This document shows positions 33,929 to 42,363 of a stretch of 64,000 nt of DNA, one piece after another (the stretch's first letter is position 1; each line of letters starts with the position of its first letter). The notes beneath the pieces were generated by a model. That model worked only from the letters and a program-made list of their open reading frames with translations. It did no database searches and was not told the DNA's origin. This stretch comes from Chlorobaculum limnaeum (lineage in GTDB: Bacteria > Bacteroidota > Chlorobiia > Chlorobiales > Chlorobiaceae), in the NCBI RefSeq assembly GCF_001747405.1, contig NZ_CP017305.1, positions 390,001 through 454,000 on the forward strand. The letters run 5' to 3'. The position numbers were made by a program, and so were the translations under genes.

Positions 33929-35037
33929 AGGAATCCAGCCTCCCTGCTGACGGAAATGCCGCTGCCGGTGATCGTCAGTTTCACCTTGTCCCGTTTGCCG
34001 GTCGCCCTGACGAGCACCCTGTTTCTCGCCTCGCCGAAGGGCGCAATCGATACGGTGCGCTGGCCGATCAGGGTGACGTCATCCGGTGCTTCGATCTTCA
34101 GTTCGAGCGTGCGGCTGGTGTTGTTGTAAATGCTCCATGCGTAGCGGTTCAGGCCCGGAGGGAGCGGCTCCTGCACGCGGCTGAGGGTGAACTCGACCGG
34201 CGGGCGCATGGCGAAGAGCAGCACCACCATGAGCGCCGAGGCCGCCGTGAGGCCCGCGAGCCAGAAGGTTTTCGGGCGGATGATTTTGCCCTTGTAGTTC
34301 GGGAATGGCGGCAGGTCGCGCTTGCTGCTCTTCAGCCAGCAGGCGTCGATGCACTCCGCGCAGGCGATGCAGCTGGTGCTGAGCCCCTCCTTGATGTCGA
34401 TGCCGACCGGGCAGATCCTCACGCAGTCGTCGCATTTCATGCAGGTCGAGTCGCGCGACTTGTCGTACTCGATCACGAGGGTATCCTTGTCGAACAGAGT
34501 GTTCTGCATCATGGCGTAGGGGCAGATCGTGGTGCAGAACTTCCGTCCGAGGAAGCCGAGTTCGAGATACACCAGCACCCACAGCACGATGAAGAATCCG
34601 GCGATCAAGGGCGAGGTGAAGAGGCCGCGCATCGCCTCCGCCGGGGGGACGAAGTACCAGATCATGGTGATCGACACCAGCGCCGAAACCGGCAGCAGAA
34701 TCAGCTTCTGCAAGGTTTTGCGGTGCTGCCTGCCGAAGAGCGAGGCAAGGCTTTCGGTGAGATCGAGCAGCACGGTCTGCGGGCAGAGCCAGCCGCACCA
34801 GACGCGGCCGAGAATCACCGTGACCGCCGAGATGAAGAGCAGGAGGAAGAGCGTGGCCGCGAGAATGAGGTAGAAGTCGCCGATTCTGATGACCGAGCCG
34901 AAGAAGTAGAGGTTCAGCTCCCGTATGTCGAACCGGAAGGCGCTTTGACCGTCGATCTTCAGGAAGGGGAGGCCGGTGAGCAGAAGCGCCTGAAGCATCT
35001 CGACGGCTCTCCGGTAACGTTTCCAGACTATCTGCAT
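33925..35037 (-). CDS. ccoG: CcoG/FixG/RdxA ferredoxin-type membrane protein
   Basis: 370 aa. Membrane helices with the VWCGWLCPQTVLLDL motif (about 104), then two 4Fe-4S sites (CMKCDDCVRICP about 199 and CIACAECIDAC about 221), another membrane helix and a C-terminal Ig-like domain. CcoG reduces copper for cbb3 oxidase assembly. ATG at 35037, 82 bp after ccoP across a strong hairpin. Confidence 0.95.
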   Translation of the reverse strand: MQIVWKRYRRAVEMLQALLLTGLPFLKIDGQSAFRFDIRELNLYFFGSVIRIGDFYLILAATLFLLLFISAVTVILGRVWCGWLCPQTVLLDLTESLASLFGRQHRKTLQKLILLPVSALVSITMIWYFVPPAEAMRGLFTSPLIAGFFIVLWVLVYLELGFLGRKFCTTICPYAMMQNTLFDKDTLVIEYDKSRDSTCMKCDDCVRICPVGIDIKEGLSTSCIACAECIDACWLKSSKRDLPPFPNYKGKIIRPKTFWLAGLTAASALMVVLLFAMRPPVEFTLSRVQEPLPPGLNRYAWSIYNNTSRTLELKIEAPDDVTLIGQRTVSIAPFGEARNRVLVRATGKRDKVKLTITGSGISVSREAGFL

Positions 35038-35082
35038 GATCAGGGGCTTGGTTACTGCACTGTAGATTACTGCATAAGACGC

Positions 35083-35113
35083 CGCTGCCCCGGTATAGGT
35101 TCCCGGGGCAGCG
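35083..35113 (-). other. Strong hairpin between ccoP and ccoG
   Basis: CGCTGCCCCGG (35083-35093) pairs perfectly with CCGGGGCAGCG (35103-35113), an 11-bp GC-rich stem with a 9-nt loop. There is no U-run on the minus strand, so it probably protects or attenuates the ccoNOQP message relative to the assembly genes rather than terminating it fully. Confidence 0.7.
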
Positions 35114-35119
35114 ATCAGG

Positions 35120-35581
35120 TCATTTCCTCAGGCTTTCGATGTAGGCGACGATCCTGTATATCTTGTCGTTGCCGAGCTGCTGGCCGAAGGGCGGCATTCC
35201 GTTGGGCCGACCGGCCGAGATCGACTCGAACAGCTCGCCGGGCGTCGAACCGTACTTCAGCGCGACCTTCAGGTTCGGCCCGATGCCGCCGCTGGCGTCG
35301 GCCATGTGGCAGGCGGCGCAGCTCGTTTCGTATTCGGCTTTGCCTGCGGCGATGGCGTCAGCCTTGCCAATGTACTTGCCGGGATCGGCGGGGGCCGCTG
35401 CCGCCGCTTTCTGGCCAGCCTTCATCTCCTCTTCGTGGAGCTTGTAGAAAGACCATCCTGAAATGGCTGGCGTAAAGCGCACGACATAGACGACGAGAAA
35501 GACGATCACTCCGATGAAGAACGCCATCCACCCCTTGGGAATTTTGTTGTGGCCTTCCTGCGGAATTCCGGAATCATTCAT
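35120..35581 (-). CDS. ccoP: cbb3 oxidase subunit III, monoheme CcoP-like
   Basis: 153 aa. One N-terminal membrane helix (GWMAFFIGVIVFLVVYVV) and a single cytochrome c domain with heme motif CAACH (about residue 93) and distal Met in GRPNGMPPFGQ. Classical CcoP is about 290-310 aa with two hemes; this one has only one, so it is a short form. It would pass electrons to CcoO/CcoN. A strong AGGAGG ribosome site precedes the ATG. Confidence 0.9.
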   Translation of the reverse strand: MNDSGIPQEGHNKIPKGWMAFFIGVIVFLVVYVVRFTPAISGWSFYKLHEEEMKAGQKAAAAAPADPGKYIGKADAIAAGKAEYETSCAACHMADASGGIGPNLKVALKYGSTPGELFESISAGRPNGMPPFGQQLGNDKIYRIVAYIESLRK

Positions 35582-35635
35582 GTGAACCTCCTTGTGACAG
35601 GTTTCTTGAACGGTTGAGAGTGGTTCTGGATGCTG

Positions 35636-35779
35636 CTACTCGTCGTCGCGGAGCATCCGGTACTTTGGTTCTTCGACCTCGCTCTTCCGCTTCGGGTTGT
35701 AATACCAGGCGATGATGCCCGCCATGACGGCCGCGAGCGAAAAGGTGAAGAGGGTATAGGCTATCTGCTCGAAGTTCAT
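35636..35779 (-). CDS. ccoQ: cbb3 oxidase small subunit CcoQ
   Basis: 47 aa: MNFEQIAYTLFTFSLAAVMA, one membrane helix, then a charged tail ending KYRMLRDDE. Its ATG overlaps the ccoO stop (ATGA, 35776-35779). Length, single helix and position between ccoO and ccoP identify CcoQ. Its tail resembles that of CcoS (KYRMLDDDD). Confidence 0.9.
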   Translation of the reverse strand: MNFEQIAYTLFTFSLAAVMAGIIAWYYNPKRKSEVEEPKYRMLRDDE

Positions 35780-36447
35780 CGCTGCGCCTCCATTGACTTG
35801 ACGTCGCGCCCGAGCTTCTGCATGTAGGCGACGATGGCGTCCATCTCGGTCAATTCGCCCCGCAGCGCTTCAGGCGTCACCTGGTCGCGGGTCGCCTTCG
35901 AGTCGTAATCGGGCGCGGTGACTTTCGCCTTGTAGTCGGCGATCTGCTGCTTCACCTGTTCCTCTGTGTAGCCGTAGCCGAGAATCTGCGTCTTTCTGAA
36001 CGACTCGGAGGTGTCGAGTCTGTTTTCGGCGAGCCAGCCGTAGGGCGGCATGTTCGATTTCTCGAACATCGATTGCGGGCTCTGCATGTGCCGGTAGTGC
36101 CACGAATCGGGGTACTTGCCGCCGATGCGGTTCAGGTCTGGCCCCGTCCTTCTCGAACCCCAGAGGAAGGGGCGATCCCAGGCGAACTCCTCGGCCTTCG
36201 AGTACTCGCCGTAGCGCAGCACCTCGGTGCGGAGCGGGCGGACGGTCTGGGTGTGGCAGTTGCTGCACCCTTCGCGCATGTAGATGTCGCGCCCCTCCTG
36301 TTCGATCGACGTGTAGGGCTTGACGTAGGCGCTCACCGGCTGGGTCGAGGGCATGAACATTGGCACGAAAACCGTGACCACCGTGCCGACAAGGATGACC
36401 AGCGCCGAAGTGACCGCGAAGACGACCGGTTTTGAATAGATCCCCAT
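35776..36447 (-). CDS. ccoO: cbb3 oxidase subunit II (monoheme cytochrome c)
   Basis: 223 aa. An N-terminal membrane anchor (VVFAVTSALVILVGTVVTVF) and a periplasmic cytochrome c domain with CSNCH (about 61-65) and the CcoO-typical PDSWHYRHMQSP and SNMPPYGWL. It relays electrons from CcoP to the catalytic subunit. An AAGGAG ribosome site is present. It lies 30 bp after ccoN. Confidence 0.95.
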   Translation of the reverse strand: MGIYSKPVVFAVTSALVILVGTVVTVFVPMFMPSTQPVSAYVKPYTSIEQEGRDIYMREGCSNCHTQTVRPLRTEVLRYGEYSKAEEFAWDRPFLWGSRRTGPDLNRIGGKYPDSWHYRHMQSPQSMFEKSNMPPYGWLAENRLDTSESFRKTQILGYGYTEEQVKQQIADYKAKVTAPDYDSKATRDQVTPEALRGELTEMDAIVAYMQKLGRDVKSMEAQR

Positions 36448-36477
36448 GATGCAAGCTCCTTTTTTCAGGTTTGGTGG

Positions 36478-37872
36478 TTAAGCTTCTGCGGCGGCTGACG
36501 GCTCCTGCCTGACCGTCTGGATGAGGTTCCAGGCGAAGACGAGGATGCCGATGAAGTAGACAACACCGGCGGCGAAGCGCATGCGGTAGTAGGGATAGAG
36601 CGAGGTCAGGGCGTCGAGGAAGCTGTACATCAGCGAGCCGTCGGGGTTGGTGGCCTTCCACATCGCTCCCTGCTGGATGCCGCCGATCCACATGGTGATC
36701 GTCCAGGCGAGCTGCCCCACCAAGATGAGCCAGAAGTGGATGTTGGCCAGCTTCACGCTGTAGAGTTCGCGGCCCGTGATTCTCGGAATCATGTAGTAAA
36801 AAGCCGCCGAAATGACCATCGCCACCCATCCCATCGTACCCATGTGGACGTGGCCGACCACCCAGTCGGTGTAGTGGAAGAAGGCGTTGAGTGTCCTGAG
36901 GCCCTGCAACGGCCCCTGCAAGGTCTGGAGTCCGTAGAATGTGACGCCGATGATGAAGAACTTGGTCAGGTAGTTGGTGCGCATCTGATCCCAGTTCCCC
37001 TGCAAGGTGTAGTAGCCGTTGACCACCGATCCCCACGAGGGGGCGATCAGGAAGATGCTGAAGGCGATGGCCACTGTCTGGATCCACTCCGGCAGCGGGG
37101 TGAGCATGAGGTGGTGCGCGCCTGTCCAGAGGTAGGCGAAAATCAGCGACCAGAACGAAACGATCGAGAGGCGGTGGCTGTAGATTGGCAGCCCGGTGGC
37201 CTTGGGCAAAAAGTAGTAGAACATCGCCAGCACCGGCACGGTGAAGATGAAGCCCACGATGTTGTGGCCGTACCACCACTCCACGTTGGCGTCGTTGGCT
37301 CCTGCGTAAAGGCTGTAGGACTTGAAGAGGTTGAGCGGAATGGCGAGGTTGTTGACGATGTAAAGCACCGCGACGGTCACGGTCATGGCGATCAGGTACC
37401 AGAGCGAGATGTACATCTGCTTCTCCTGCCGCTTGATCAGGATTGCGAAGACATTGACGGCGAACATCACCCAGATGATCACCACGCCGACGTCGAGCGG
37501 CCATTCGAGTTCTGCGTACTCCTTGGTGGTGTTCAGGCCCGCCATGAGGCTGACGGCGGCGGCGGCGATGGCCGCGTTGAAAAGCCAGAGATGCGCTTTG
37601 GCCAGGCCAGGAAAAGGAAGCGGGGTGCGGGTCAGACGCTGGAGCATATAGTAGGCCGTGGCGAAGATGCCCGCCAGGCCAAAGCCGAGGCCGAGGCCGT
37701 TGGTGTGAACCACACGCAGGCGTCCGAAGCTGAGCCACGGCGTGATGTTCAGCGCGGGATTGAACATTTCGAACGCGATCCACAGGCCGATGACAAGCCC
37801 TATGACAAGCCAGAAAAGCGCCGAAAATGCGAAACCCCGGACAACAGAGTAATCATAACCGGTGTCGTTCAT
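36478..37872 (-). CDS. ccoN: cbb3 oxidase catalytic subunit I
   Basis: 464 aa with about twelve membrane helices. Heme-copper ligands are visible: WYGHNIVGF (CuB His, with the cross-linked Tyr in a helix as in C-type oxidases), GAHHLMLTP (two CuB His) and HTDWVVGHVHMGTMGW (heme His). It reduces O2 with high affinity and pumps protons. AGGAGGAGGG precedes the ATG. It is the first gene of the ccoNOQP operon. Confidence 0.96.
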   Translation of the reverse strand: MNDTGYDYSVVRGFAFSALFWLVIGLVIGLWIAFEMFNPALNITPWLSFGRLRVVHTNGLGLGFGLAGIFATAYYMLQRLTRTPLPFPGLAKAHLWLFNAAIAAAAVSLMAGLNTTKEYAELEWPLDVGVVIIWVMFAVNVFAILIKRQEKQMYISLWYLIAMTVTVAVLYIVNNLAIPLNLFKSYSLYAGANDANVEWWYGHNIVGFIFTVPVLAMFYYFLPKATGLPIYSHRLSIVSFWSLIFAYLWTGAHHLMLTPLPEWIQTVAIAFSIFLIAPSWGSVVNGYYTLQGNWDQMRTNYLTKFFIIGVTFYGLQTLQGPLQGLRTLNAFFHYTDWVVGHVHMGTMGWVAMVISAAFYYMIPRITGRELYSVKLANIHFWLILVGQLAWTITMWIGGIQQGAMWKATNPDGSLMYSFLDALTSLYPYYRMRFAAGVVYFIGILVFAWNLIQTVRQEPSAAAEA

Positions 37873-38136
37873 GCCCTCCTCCTGAATCTGGTTGATGAAA
37901 AGATAGTGTGGAAGGGCACCGCTGAAAAAGCCGTTATCCCGGTTCTGAAGCAGTGGATTCCGGAGGAGTTGCGGGGGTTCAGGGTGTCCTCGGTTGATGA
38001 GCGATGGCCGCGATGCAAAGAACGGCGTCTATAACGATTGTTTAAGGATAAATGTACGAAACCGGCGTTTGAGGGGAAAGAGAATTCGATACTTGCGGTA
38101 TCATGCCGGTTGAGTTGGCGGCTGGGTCGGGAATGC
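37873..38136. other. Upstream region of ccoN
   Basis: With the mtnA terminator that follows, this gap is 320 bp. No gene is seen. It should hold the cco promoter. I looked for a clear FNR-type TTGAT-N4-ATCAA site and saw none. Confidence 0.5.
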
Positions 38137-38165
38137 GAAAAGGCCCCCTTTTAAGGGAGCCTTTC
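38137..38165 (-). terminator. Terminator after mtnA
   Basis: On the minus strand GAAAGGCTCCCTTAAAAGGG followed by GGCCTTTTC forms a hairpin ending in a short T-run, 28 bp after the mtnA stop. Confidence 0.75.
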
Positions 38166-38192
38166 GTCATGCGGAAGAGTGGCGCTGAGTGA

Positions 38193-39257
38193 TCAGCCGT
38201 TGACTACGCGGGCGAGCCCTTCGTTGTAGTTGCCAACGACCGCCTCTTTTTCGGTGATGATGCCGCGGATGAGCGTGCCGGGGGTCACGTCGAAGGCGAA
38301 GTTCACCACGGGCGTGGTCGGCGTGGCGACCTGCGTGCCGAAGATTTTGCGCAGCTCGTCGGCGTCGCGCTCCTCGATCGGAATCTGCGACCCTTCCGAC
38401 ATGGTGATGTCGATGGTCGAGACCGGCGCGGCGATGTAGAACGGCAGGCCGTGATACTTCGCGCTGATGGCGTGGGCGTAGGTGCCGATCTTGTTGGCCG
38501 TGTCGCCGTTGGCCGTGATGCGATCCGCGCCGGTGACGGCGAAGTCGATCATGCCGCGCTGCATCAGGATTGCCGACGAGGAGTCGGAGATCGAGGCGAA
38601 CGGAATGCCGTCATGCTCCAGCTCCCACGCGGTGAGACGCAGCCCCTGAAGGAGCGGGCGGCTTTCGGAGGTGATGACGCGCTCGATCAGCCCCTCCTGA
38701 TACGCCAGACGGATCACGCCAAGCGCCGTGCCGATGCCGCAGCAGGCGAGCGTGCCGGTGTTGCAGTGCGTGAGCACGTTGAGCTTGCGGGTCTTGAGCA
38801 CGTCGGCGAAATCCTGCTTCAAGAGCTCGACGCCGTGGCGAGCGATCTTGTCGCAGTTGTCGATCTCGTCGTTGTGGATTTTGTACGCCATGTCGGTCAT
38901 TTTCGCGAAAAGCGCTTCGAGCGAATCGTTCTCGAAGTTGGCGTCATAGACATCCTGCATCTTTCTGGTTGCGAAGAAGAGGTTCACGGCGGTCGGGCGC
39001 GAAGCGTTGACCTCGGCGACGAGGTTCGCGAAATAGGCCGGAAAGCCCGCCTTGTCGCCCTTGTAGGCATTGATGCCGAGCATCACGGTGTAGCCAGCCG
39101 AAGCGCCGATGAGCGGAGCGCCACGGACGGCGAGAGTCTTGATCGCCTCGATGGCCTCAAGATAATTCTGTGTCTCGACATAGATCTCCTTCAGGGGAAG
39201 GTAGCGCTGGTCGAGGTATCGGAAGGTTCCGTTTTTAAAAGAGATAGCGTCTATCAT
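38193..39257 (-). CDS. mtnA: S-methyl-5-thioribose-1-phosphate isomerase
   Basis: 354 aa. It converts methylthioribose 1-phosphate to methylthioribulose 1-phosphate in methionine salvage. Family marks are LAVRGAPLIGASAGY (about 44), the catalytic Cys in LTHCNTGTLACCG (about 162) and the catalytic Asp in VTGADRITANGDTANKIGTY (about 240). It lies 24 bp after a nucleoside phosphorylase that probably makes its substrate. eIF2B-like proteins are a related alternative, but the Cys/Asp pair favours MtnA. Confidence 0.94.
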   Translation of the reverse strand: MIDAISFKNGTFRYLDQRYLPLKEIYVETQNYLEAIEAIKTLAVRGAPLIGASAGYTVMLGINAYKGDKAGFPAYFANLVAEVNASRPTAVNLFFATRKMQDVYDANFENDSLEALFAKMTDMAYKIHNDEIDNCDKIARHGVELLKQDFADVLKTRKLNVLTHCNTGTLACCGIGTALGVIRLAYQEGLIERVITSESRPLLQGLRLTAWELEHDGIPFASISDSSSAILMQRGMIDFAVTGADRITANGDTANKIGTYAHAISAKYHGLPFYIAAPVSTIDITMSEGSQIPIEERDADELRKIFGTQVATPTTPVVNFAFDVTPGTLIRGIITEKEAVVGNYNEGLARVVNG

Positions 39258-39281
39258 GTATCGGTGTTGCCTTGTTTGGAA

Positions 39282-40103
39282 TTAAAGGTTTGCGACGACG
39301 TTTCTGAAGATGGTGGTCATGTGCGGCTCGGCGCGGCTGGAGACCTCGATGATCTCTTCGATGCCGACCGGTACGAGGCAGTCCGGGAAGCACTCGTCGG
39401 TGACGATGGACATGCCGAACACTTCGGTGCCCTGATGCACGGCGGCGATCACCTCCGGCACGGTGGACATGCCGACCACGTCAGCGCCGATGGCACGGAG
39501 CATACGGTACTCGGCGCGGGTTTCGAGGCACGGGCCGGTGACGGCGACGTAGACGCCGCGCTGCACCTTGATGCCGTGTTCGAGCGCGACCTTCTCGGCG
39601 ATGTCGAGAATCCTCGGGGAGTAGGGAGCGCACATGTCGGGGAAGCGCGGGCCGATCTCGGGATCGTTCGGGCCGATGAGCGGGTTGGTGCCGAGCAGGT
39701 TGATGTGGTCGTCGATCAGCATGATGTCGCCCTTCTTGTAGCCGGGGTTCATGCCGCCGCAGGCGTTGGTGATGCCGAGCGTCTGGACGCCGAGCTGCTT
39801 CATCACCCGGATCGGGAAGACGATCTGCGACATCGAGTAGCCTTCGTAGAAGTGGAAGCGCCCCTGCATGGCGACCACCTTCTTGCCCGCGAGGGTGCCG
39901 AAGATCAGTTTGCCGTGGTGGGTTTCGACCGTCGAGATCGGGAAATAGGGAATATCGGCATAGTCGAGCGCGAAGTCGATTTCGATCTCCTTGACCAGCC
40001 CGCCGAGGCCGGTGCCAAGCACGATGCCCACCGGATACTCCGCCGTGGTCTTTTTTCTGATGTATTCTACGGCCTCCCGGATTTTCTGCCTTTGTTCAGT
40101 CAT
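39282..40103 (-). CDS. Purine nucleoside phosphorylase family, probably methylthioadenosine phosphorylase
   Basis: 273 aa, trimeric PNP family: phosphate-binding GTGLGGL (about 30), THHGKLIFG (about 60), ITNACGGMNPG (about 110) and CLETRAEYRMLRAIGADVVG (about 190). At the base-recognition position, where 6-oxopurine PNPs have Asn (VFGFSLITNKV in the human enzyme), this protein reads VFGMSIVTDEC, with Asp as in MTA phosphorylases. That change favours 6-aminopurines. Together with the following mtnA it would turn methylthioadenosine into methylthioribulose 1-phosphate. The family is certain; the substrate is inferred. Confidence 0.88.
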   Translation of the reverse strand: MTEQRQKIREAVEYIRKKTTAEYPVGIVLGTGLGGLVKEIEIDFALDYADIPYFPISTVETHHGKLIFGTLAGKKVVAMQGRFHFYEGYSMSQIVFPIRVMKQLGVQTLGITNACGGMNPGYKKGDIMLIDDHINLLGTNPLIGPNDPEIGPRFPDMCAPYSPRILDIAEKVALEHGIKVQRGVYVAVTGPCLETRAEYRMLRAIGADVVGMSTVPEVIAAVHQGTEVFGMSIVTDECFPDCLVPVGIEEIIEVSSRAEPHMTTIFRNVVANL

Positions 40104-40214
40104 GATATTCCCTGTGATTTAAATGGTTTGAAACGGCGAGGAAAAAAGAACTCAAATATAAGCAGCGAGGGGGAGAACAGAAAGCAGGGGGAGGGAGAGA
40201 ATGTAATGTAAGAT

Positions 40215-40324
40215 GTGGACGCTGTGTACTTGGTGGACTTTGTGGACAGAAGATAAAGACGATACTTCGCTAAATCGTCTTCTCTTACATTGTCTACCTC
40301 GTCCACTCAGTCCACAGCGTCCAC
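40215..40324. repeat. GTGGAC repeat, copy e (long hairpin)
   Basis: GTGGAC units (GTGGACGCTGTGTACTTGGT...) form one arm and GTCCAC units (GTCCACTCAGTCCACAGCGT...) the other; the centre has its own stem (AGACGAT with ATCGTCT). It lies between yggS and the PNP gene and adjoins the yggS stop. Confidence 0.8.
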
Positions 40325-40331
40325 CCTCTTC

Positions 40332-41021
40332 TCACCGCCACCCGAAAATAGCCGTGCCGATTCGGATCATGGTTGCGCCTTCGAGGATGGCCTCTTCGAA
40401 ATCGCCGCTCATGCCCATCGAGAGTTCGGTGAGCTGTGACGGGTCGGGCGCTTGCTGACGGAGCTTTTCGAGCGTCTGGCGGAGTTCGGCGAATTCGCGG
40501 CGGGCTTCAGACGGGTCGGGCGAGGCGATGGTCATGAGGCCCCGCAGCCGCACGTTCGGCAGGGCGAAGCAGGTTTCGGCGGCCTGGAGCACCGACGCCG
40601 GGTCGAGGCCGTACTTGGTGCCTTCGCGCGACGTGTTCACTTCGAGCAGGAAATCGACCTCGATGCCGTGCTGCGCGGCGCGTTTCGACAGCTCCTCGGC
40701 GGTGCTCACCTTGTCGATGCCGTGGATCATCGCCGCCTTGCCGACGATCTGCCGCACCTTGTTGGACTGGAGGTGGCCGATGAAGTGCCAGTCGAGCGGC
40801 AGCCCCGCAAGCTCGGCCGCTTCGAGCTTTTCGAGGAACTCCTGCACGTAGCTCTCGCCGAACTCCCGCTGGCCCGCATCCCACGCTTCGCGCACGGCGG
40901 CGACGCTTTTGGTCTTCGAGACGGCGATGAGCCTGACCTCATCCTCGCGCCGACCCGCCTTGCGGCAGGCTGACGCGATCTGTTCCTTGACTTCGGCCAG
41001 ATTAGACGAGATGCTCTCCAT
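40332..41021 (-). CDS. yggS: YggS-family PLP homeostasis protein
   Basis: 229 aa. Pyridoxal-phosphate-binding protein of the YggS/PROSC family (alanine racemase N-terminal fold). Motifs: RLIAVSKTKSVAAVREA with the PLP lysine (about 33), FGESYVQEF, DWHFIGHLQSNKV, LRGLMTIASP, and ELSMGMSGDFEEAI near the C-terminus. It controls free PLP and amino-acid balance. It starts 4 bp after the cyclophilin stop. A GTGGAC repeat follows its end. Confidence 0.95.
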   Translation of the reverse strand: MESISSNLAEVKEQIASACRKAGRREDEVRLIAVSKTKSVAAVREAWDAGQREFGESYVQEFLEKLEAAELAGLPLDWHFIGHLQSNKVRQIVGKAAMIHGIDKVSTAEELSKRAAQHGIEVDFLLEVNTSREGTKYGLDPASVLQAAETCFALPNVRLRGLMTIASPDPSEARREFAELRQTLEKLRQQAPDPSQLTELSMGMSGDFEEAILEGATMIRIGTAIFGWR

Positions 41022-41025
41022 CGTT

Positions 41026-41517
41026 TCAGCCTTCGGTTGCCGGAGCGATGGTTTCGATGGTCACCGGCTTGAGCGGGTTGTCGCGCATGTCGGTCTCGAC
41101 GGCGGCGATGGCGTCAACTACCTCGATGCCCGACTCCACGACGCCGAAGACGGTGTATTCGCCATCGAGGAAGCCGTTGTCGGCCTGGTTGATGTAGAAC
41201 TGGCTGCCGGAGGAGGCCTTCTGCGGATTGTTGTCCCTCGCGGCGGCAAGCGTGCCCTTTTTGTTGGAATGTTTGATTTCAGCCGGAACGCGGTAGTCGG
41301 GGCCGCCGGTGCCGTGCAGCATCCGTTTCTCGTCGTGGCGCGAAAGCGGATCGCCGGACTGGATCATGAACCCTTCGATGACGCGGTGGAAGCGGATGCC
41401 ATCGTAGTAGCCCTCGCCGACGAGCTTGAGGAAGTTGTCGCGGTGCTGGGGGGTGTCGTCAAACAGAGCGATGGCAATATCGCCCATGCTGGTTTTGATG
41501 ATGAATTTTTCTGGCAT
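41026..41517 (-). CDS. Cyclophilin-type peptidyl-prolyl isomerase
   Basis: 163 aa with no signal peptide, so cytoplasmic. Cyclophilin signatures are FHRVIEGFMIQSGDP (about 44-58), GTLAAARDNNPQKASSGSQF and TVFGVVESGIEVVDAI. It catalyses cis-trans isomerisation of proline peptide bonds in protein folding. It lies in a run of housekeeping genes on the minus strand. Confidence 0.95.
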   Translation of the reverse strand: MPEKFIIKTSMGDIAIALFDDTPQHRDNFLKLVGEGYYDGIRFHRVIEGFMIQSGDPLSRHDEKRMLHGTGGPDYRVPAEIKHSNKKGTLAAARDNNPQKASSGSQFYINQADNGFLDGEYTVFGVVESGIEVVDAIAAVETDMRDNPLKPVTIETIAPATEG

Positions 41518-41549
41518 GATGATGTGGTTGAGTGTCGAAAAATATCCTG

Positions 41550-42239
41550 TCAGATTTGCGGTATCTGCACACCAGCGCCCGAAAGACGCAAGAGCGCGCG
41601 CCGGGCCATGCCCGCTGACGATGTGCCCGGCCAGGTTTTGATCACCTGGTCGTACAGTTTTGCTGCATTGTCGGGCTGTCCCGCGGCGGAGTAGCTTTCG
41701 GCGGCTTTGGCGAGGTACATCGATTTGAGCGTTTCGCTTTCGGCGGTTTCCGACGCCTTTTCGTACTCCGGCGCGGCTTCGGCGAAGGCCTTTTTCTGGA
41801 CGCGGCAGGCGGCGGCTCCAGCCAGCGCCGATGCCTGGAGATCCTTGTTGCCGCTCTTGAAGCTCTGGTACATTGCGAGCGCGTCATCCGTCTTGCCATT
41901 GCTGAGCAGGATGTTGCCCATGTAAAGCCTGGCCATGTTGCCGCTTGGCGTGCCGCCCCAGGTTTTGGCGATAGCGTTCAGCCCTTTGATCGATCCCTCG
42001 CCATTCATCGCCCGGTTGAGGTCGCCGGTTTCGATCCACGGGGTGATTTTGGCCAGAGCGAGCGACGCTTCCGTTTGATCGACCCGGCTCTTCTGCATCC
42101 AGAAAAGCGTGCCGCCAGCTGCCAGGCAGACGACGATGAAAAGAGCGGTGAGCTGTTTTTTATACTTGATGCCGATTTCAAGCAGCCTGTCGGTGAAGGT
42201 CGGCGCCGGAAGCGCTTTCTGCGGTTGCGTGGTGTTCAT
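41550..42239 (-). CDS. TPR membrane protein, YfgM-like
   Basis: 229 aa from the ATG at 42239. One membrane helix (QLTALFIVVCLAAGGTLFWM, about 30-49) is followed by a TPR-type helical domain (ARLYMGNILLSNGKTDDALA, GAAACRVQKKAFAEAAPEYE, YLAKAAESYSAAGQPDNAAK). The layout matches YfgM/BamD-like tetratricopeptide proteins that assist envelope proteins. The exact partner is unknown. It precedes cyclophilin, which supports a folding-related role. Confidence 0.75.
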   Translation of the reverse strand: MNTTQPQKALPAPTFTDRLLEIGIKYKKQLTALFIVVCLAAGGTLFWMQKSRVDQTEASLALAKITPWIETGDLNRAMNGEGSIKGLNAIAKTWGGTPSGNMARLYMGNILLSNGKTDDALAMYQSFKSGNKDLQASALAGAAACRVQKKAFAEAAPEYEKASETAESETLKSMYLAKAAESYSAAGQPDNAAKLYDQVIKTWPGTSSAGMARRALLRLSGAGVQIPQI

Positions 42240-42363
42240 GTGGTTCGTGCTGTCGTTTCTTGAAATGAGATCGCCTGAATCGTTCCTCGTCACCGATGGC
42301 GGTCAGTCCGAGGCTCAACCTAAGCAAGTTCGCATGAATTTCAAAATTGGCCAGGGTCGCCGG

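Noticed and set aside
37873-38136. FNR-type operator upstream of ccoN
   Set aside because: Only partial TTGAT half-sites are present and no symmetric partner was found.
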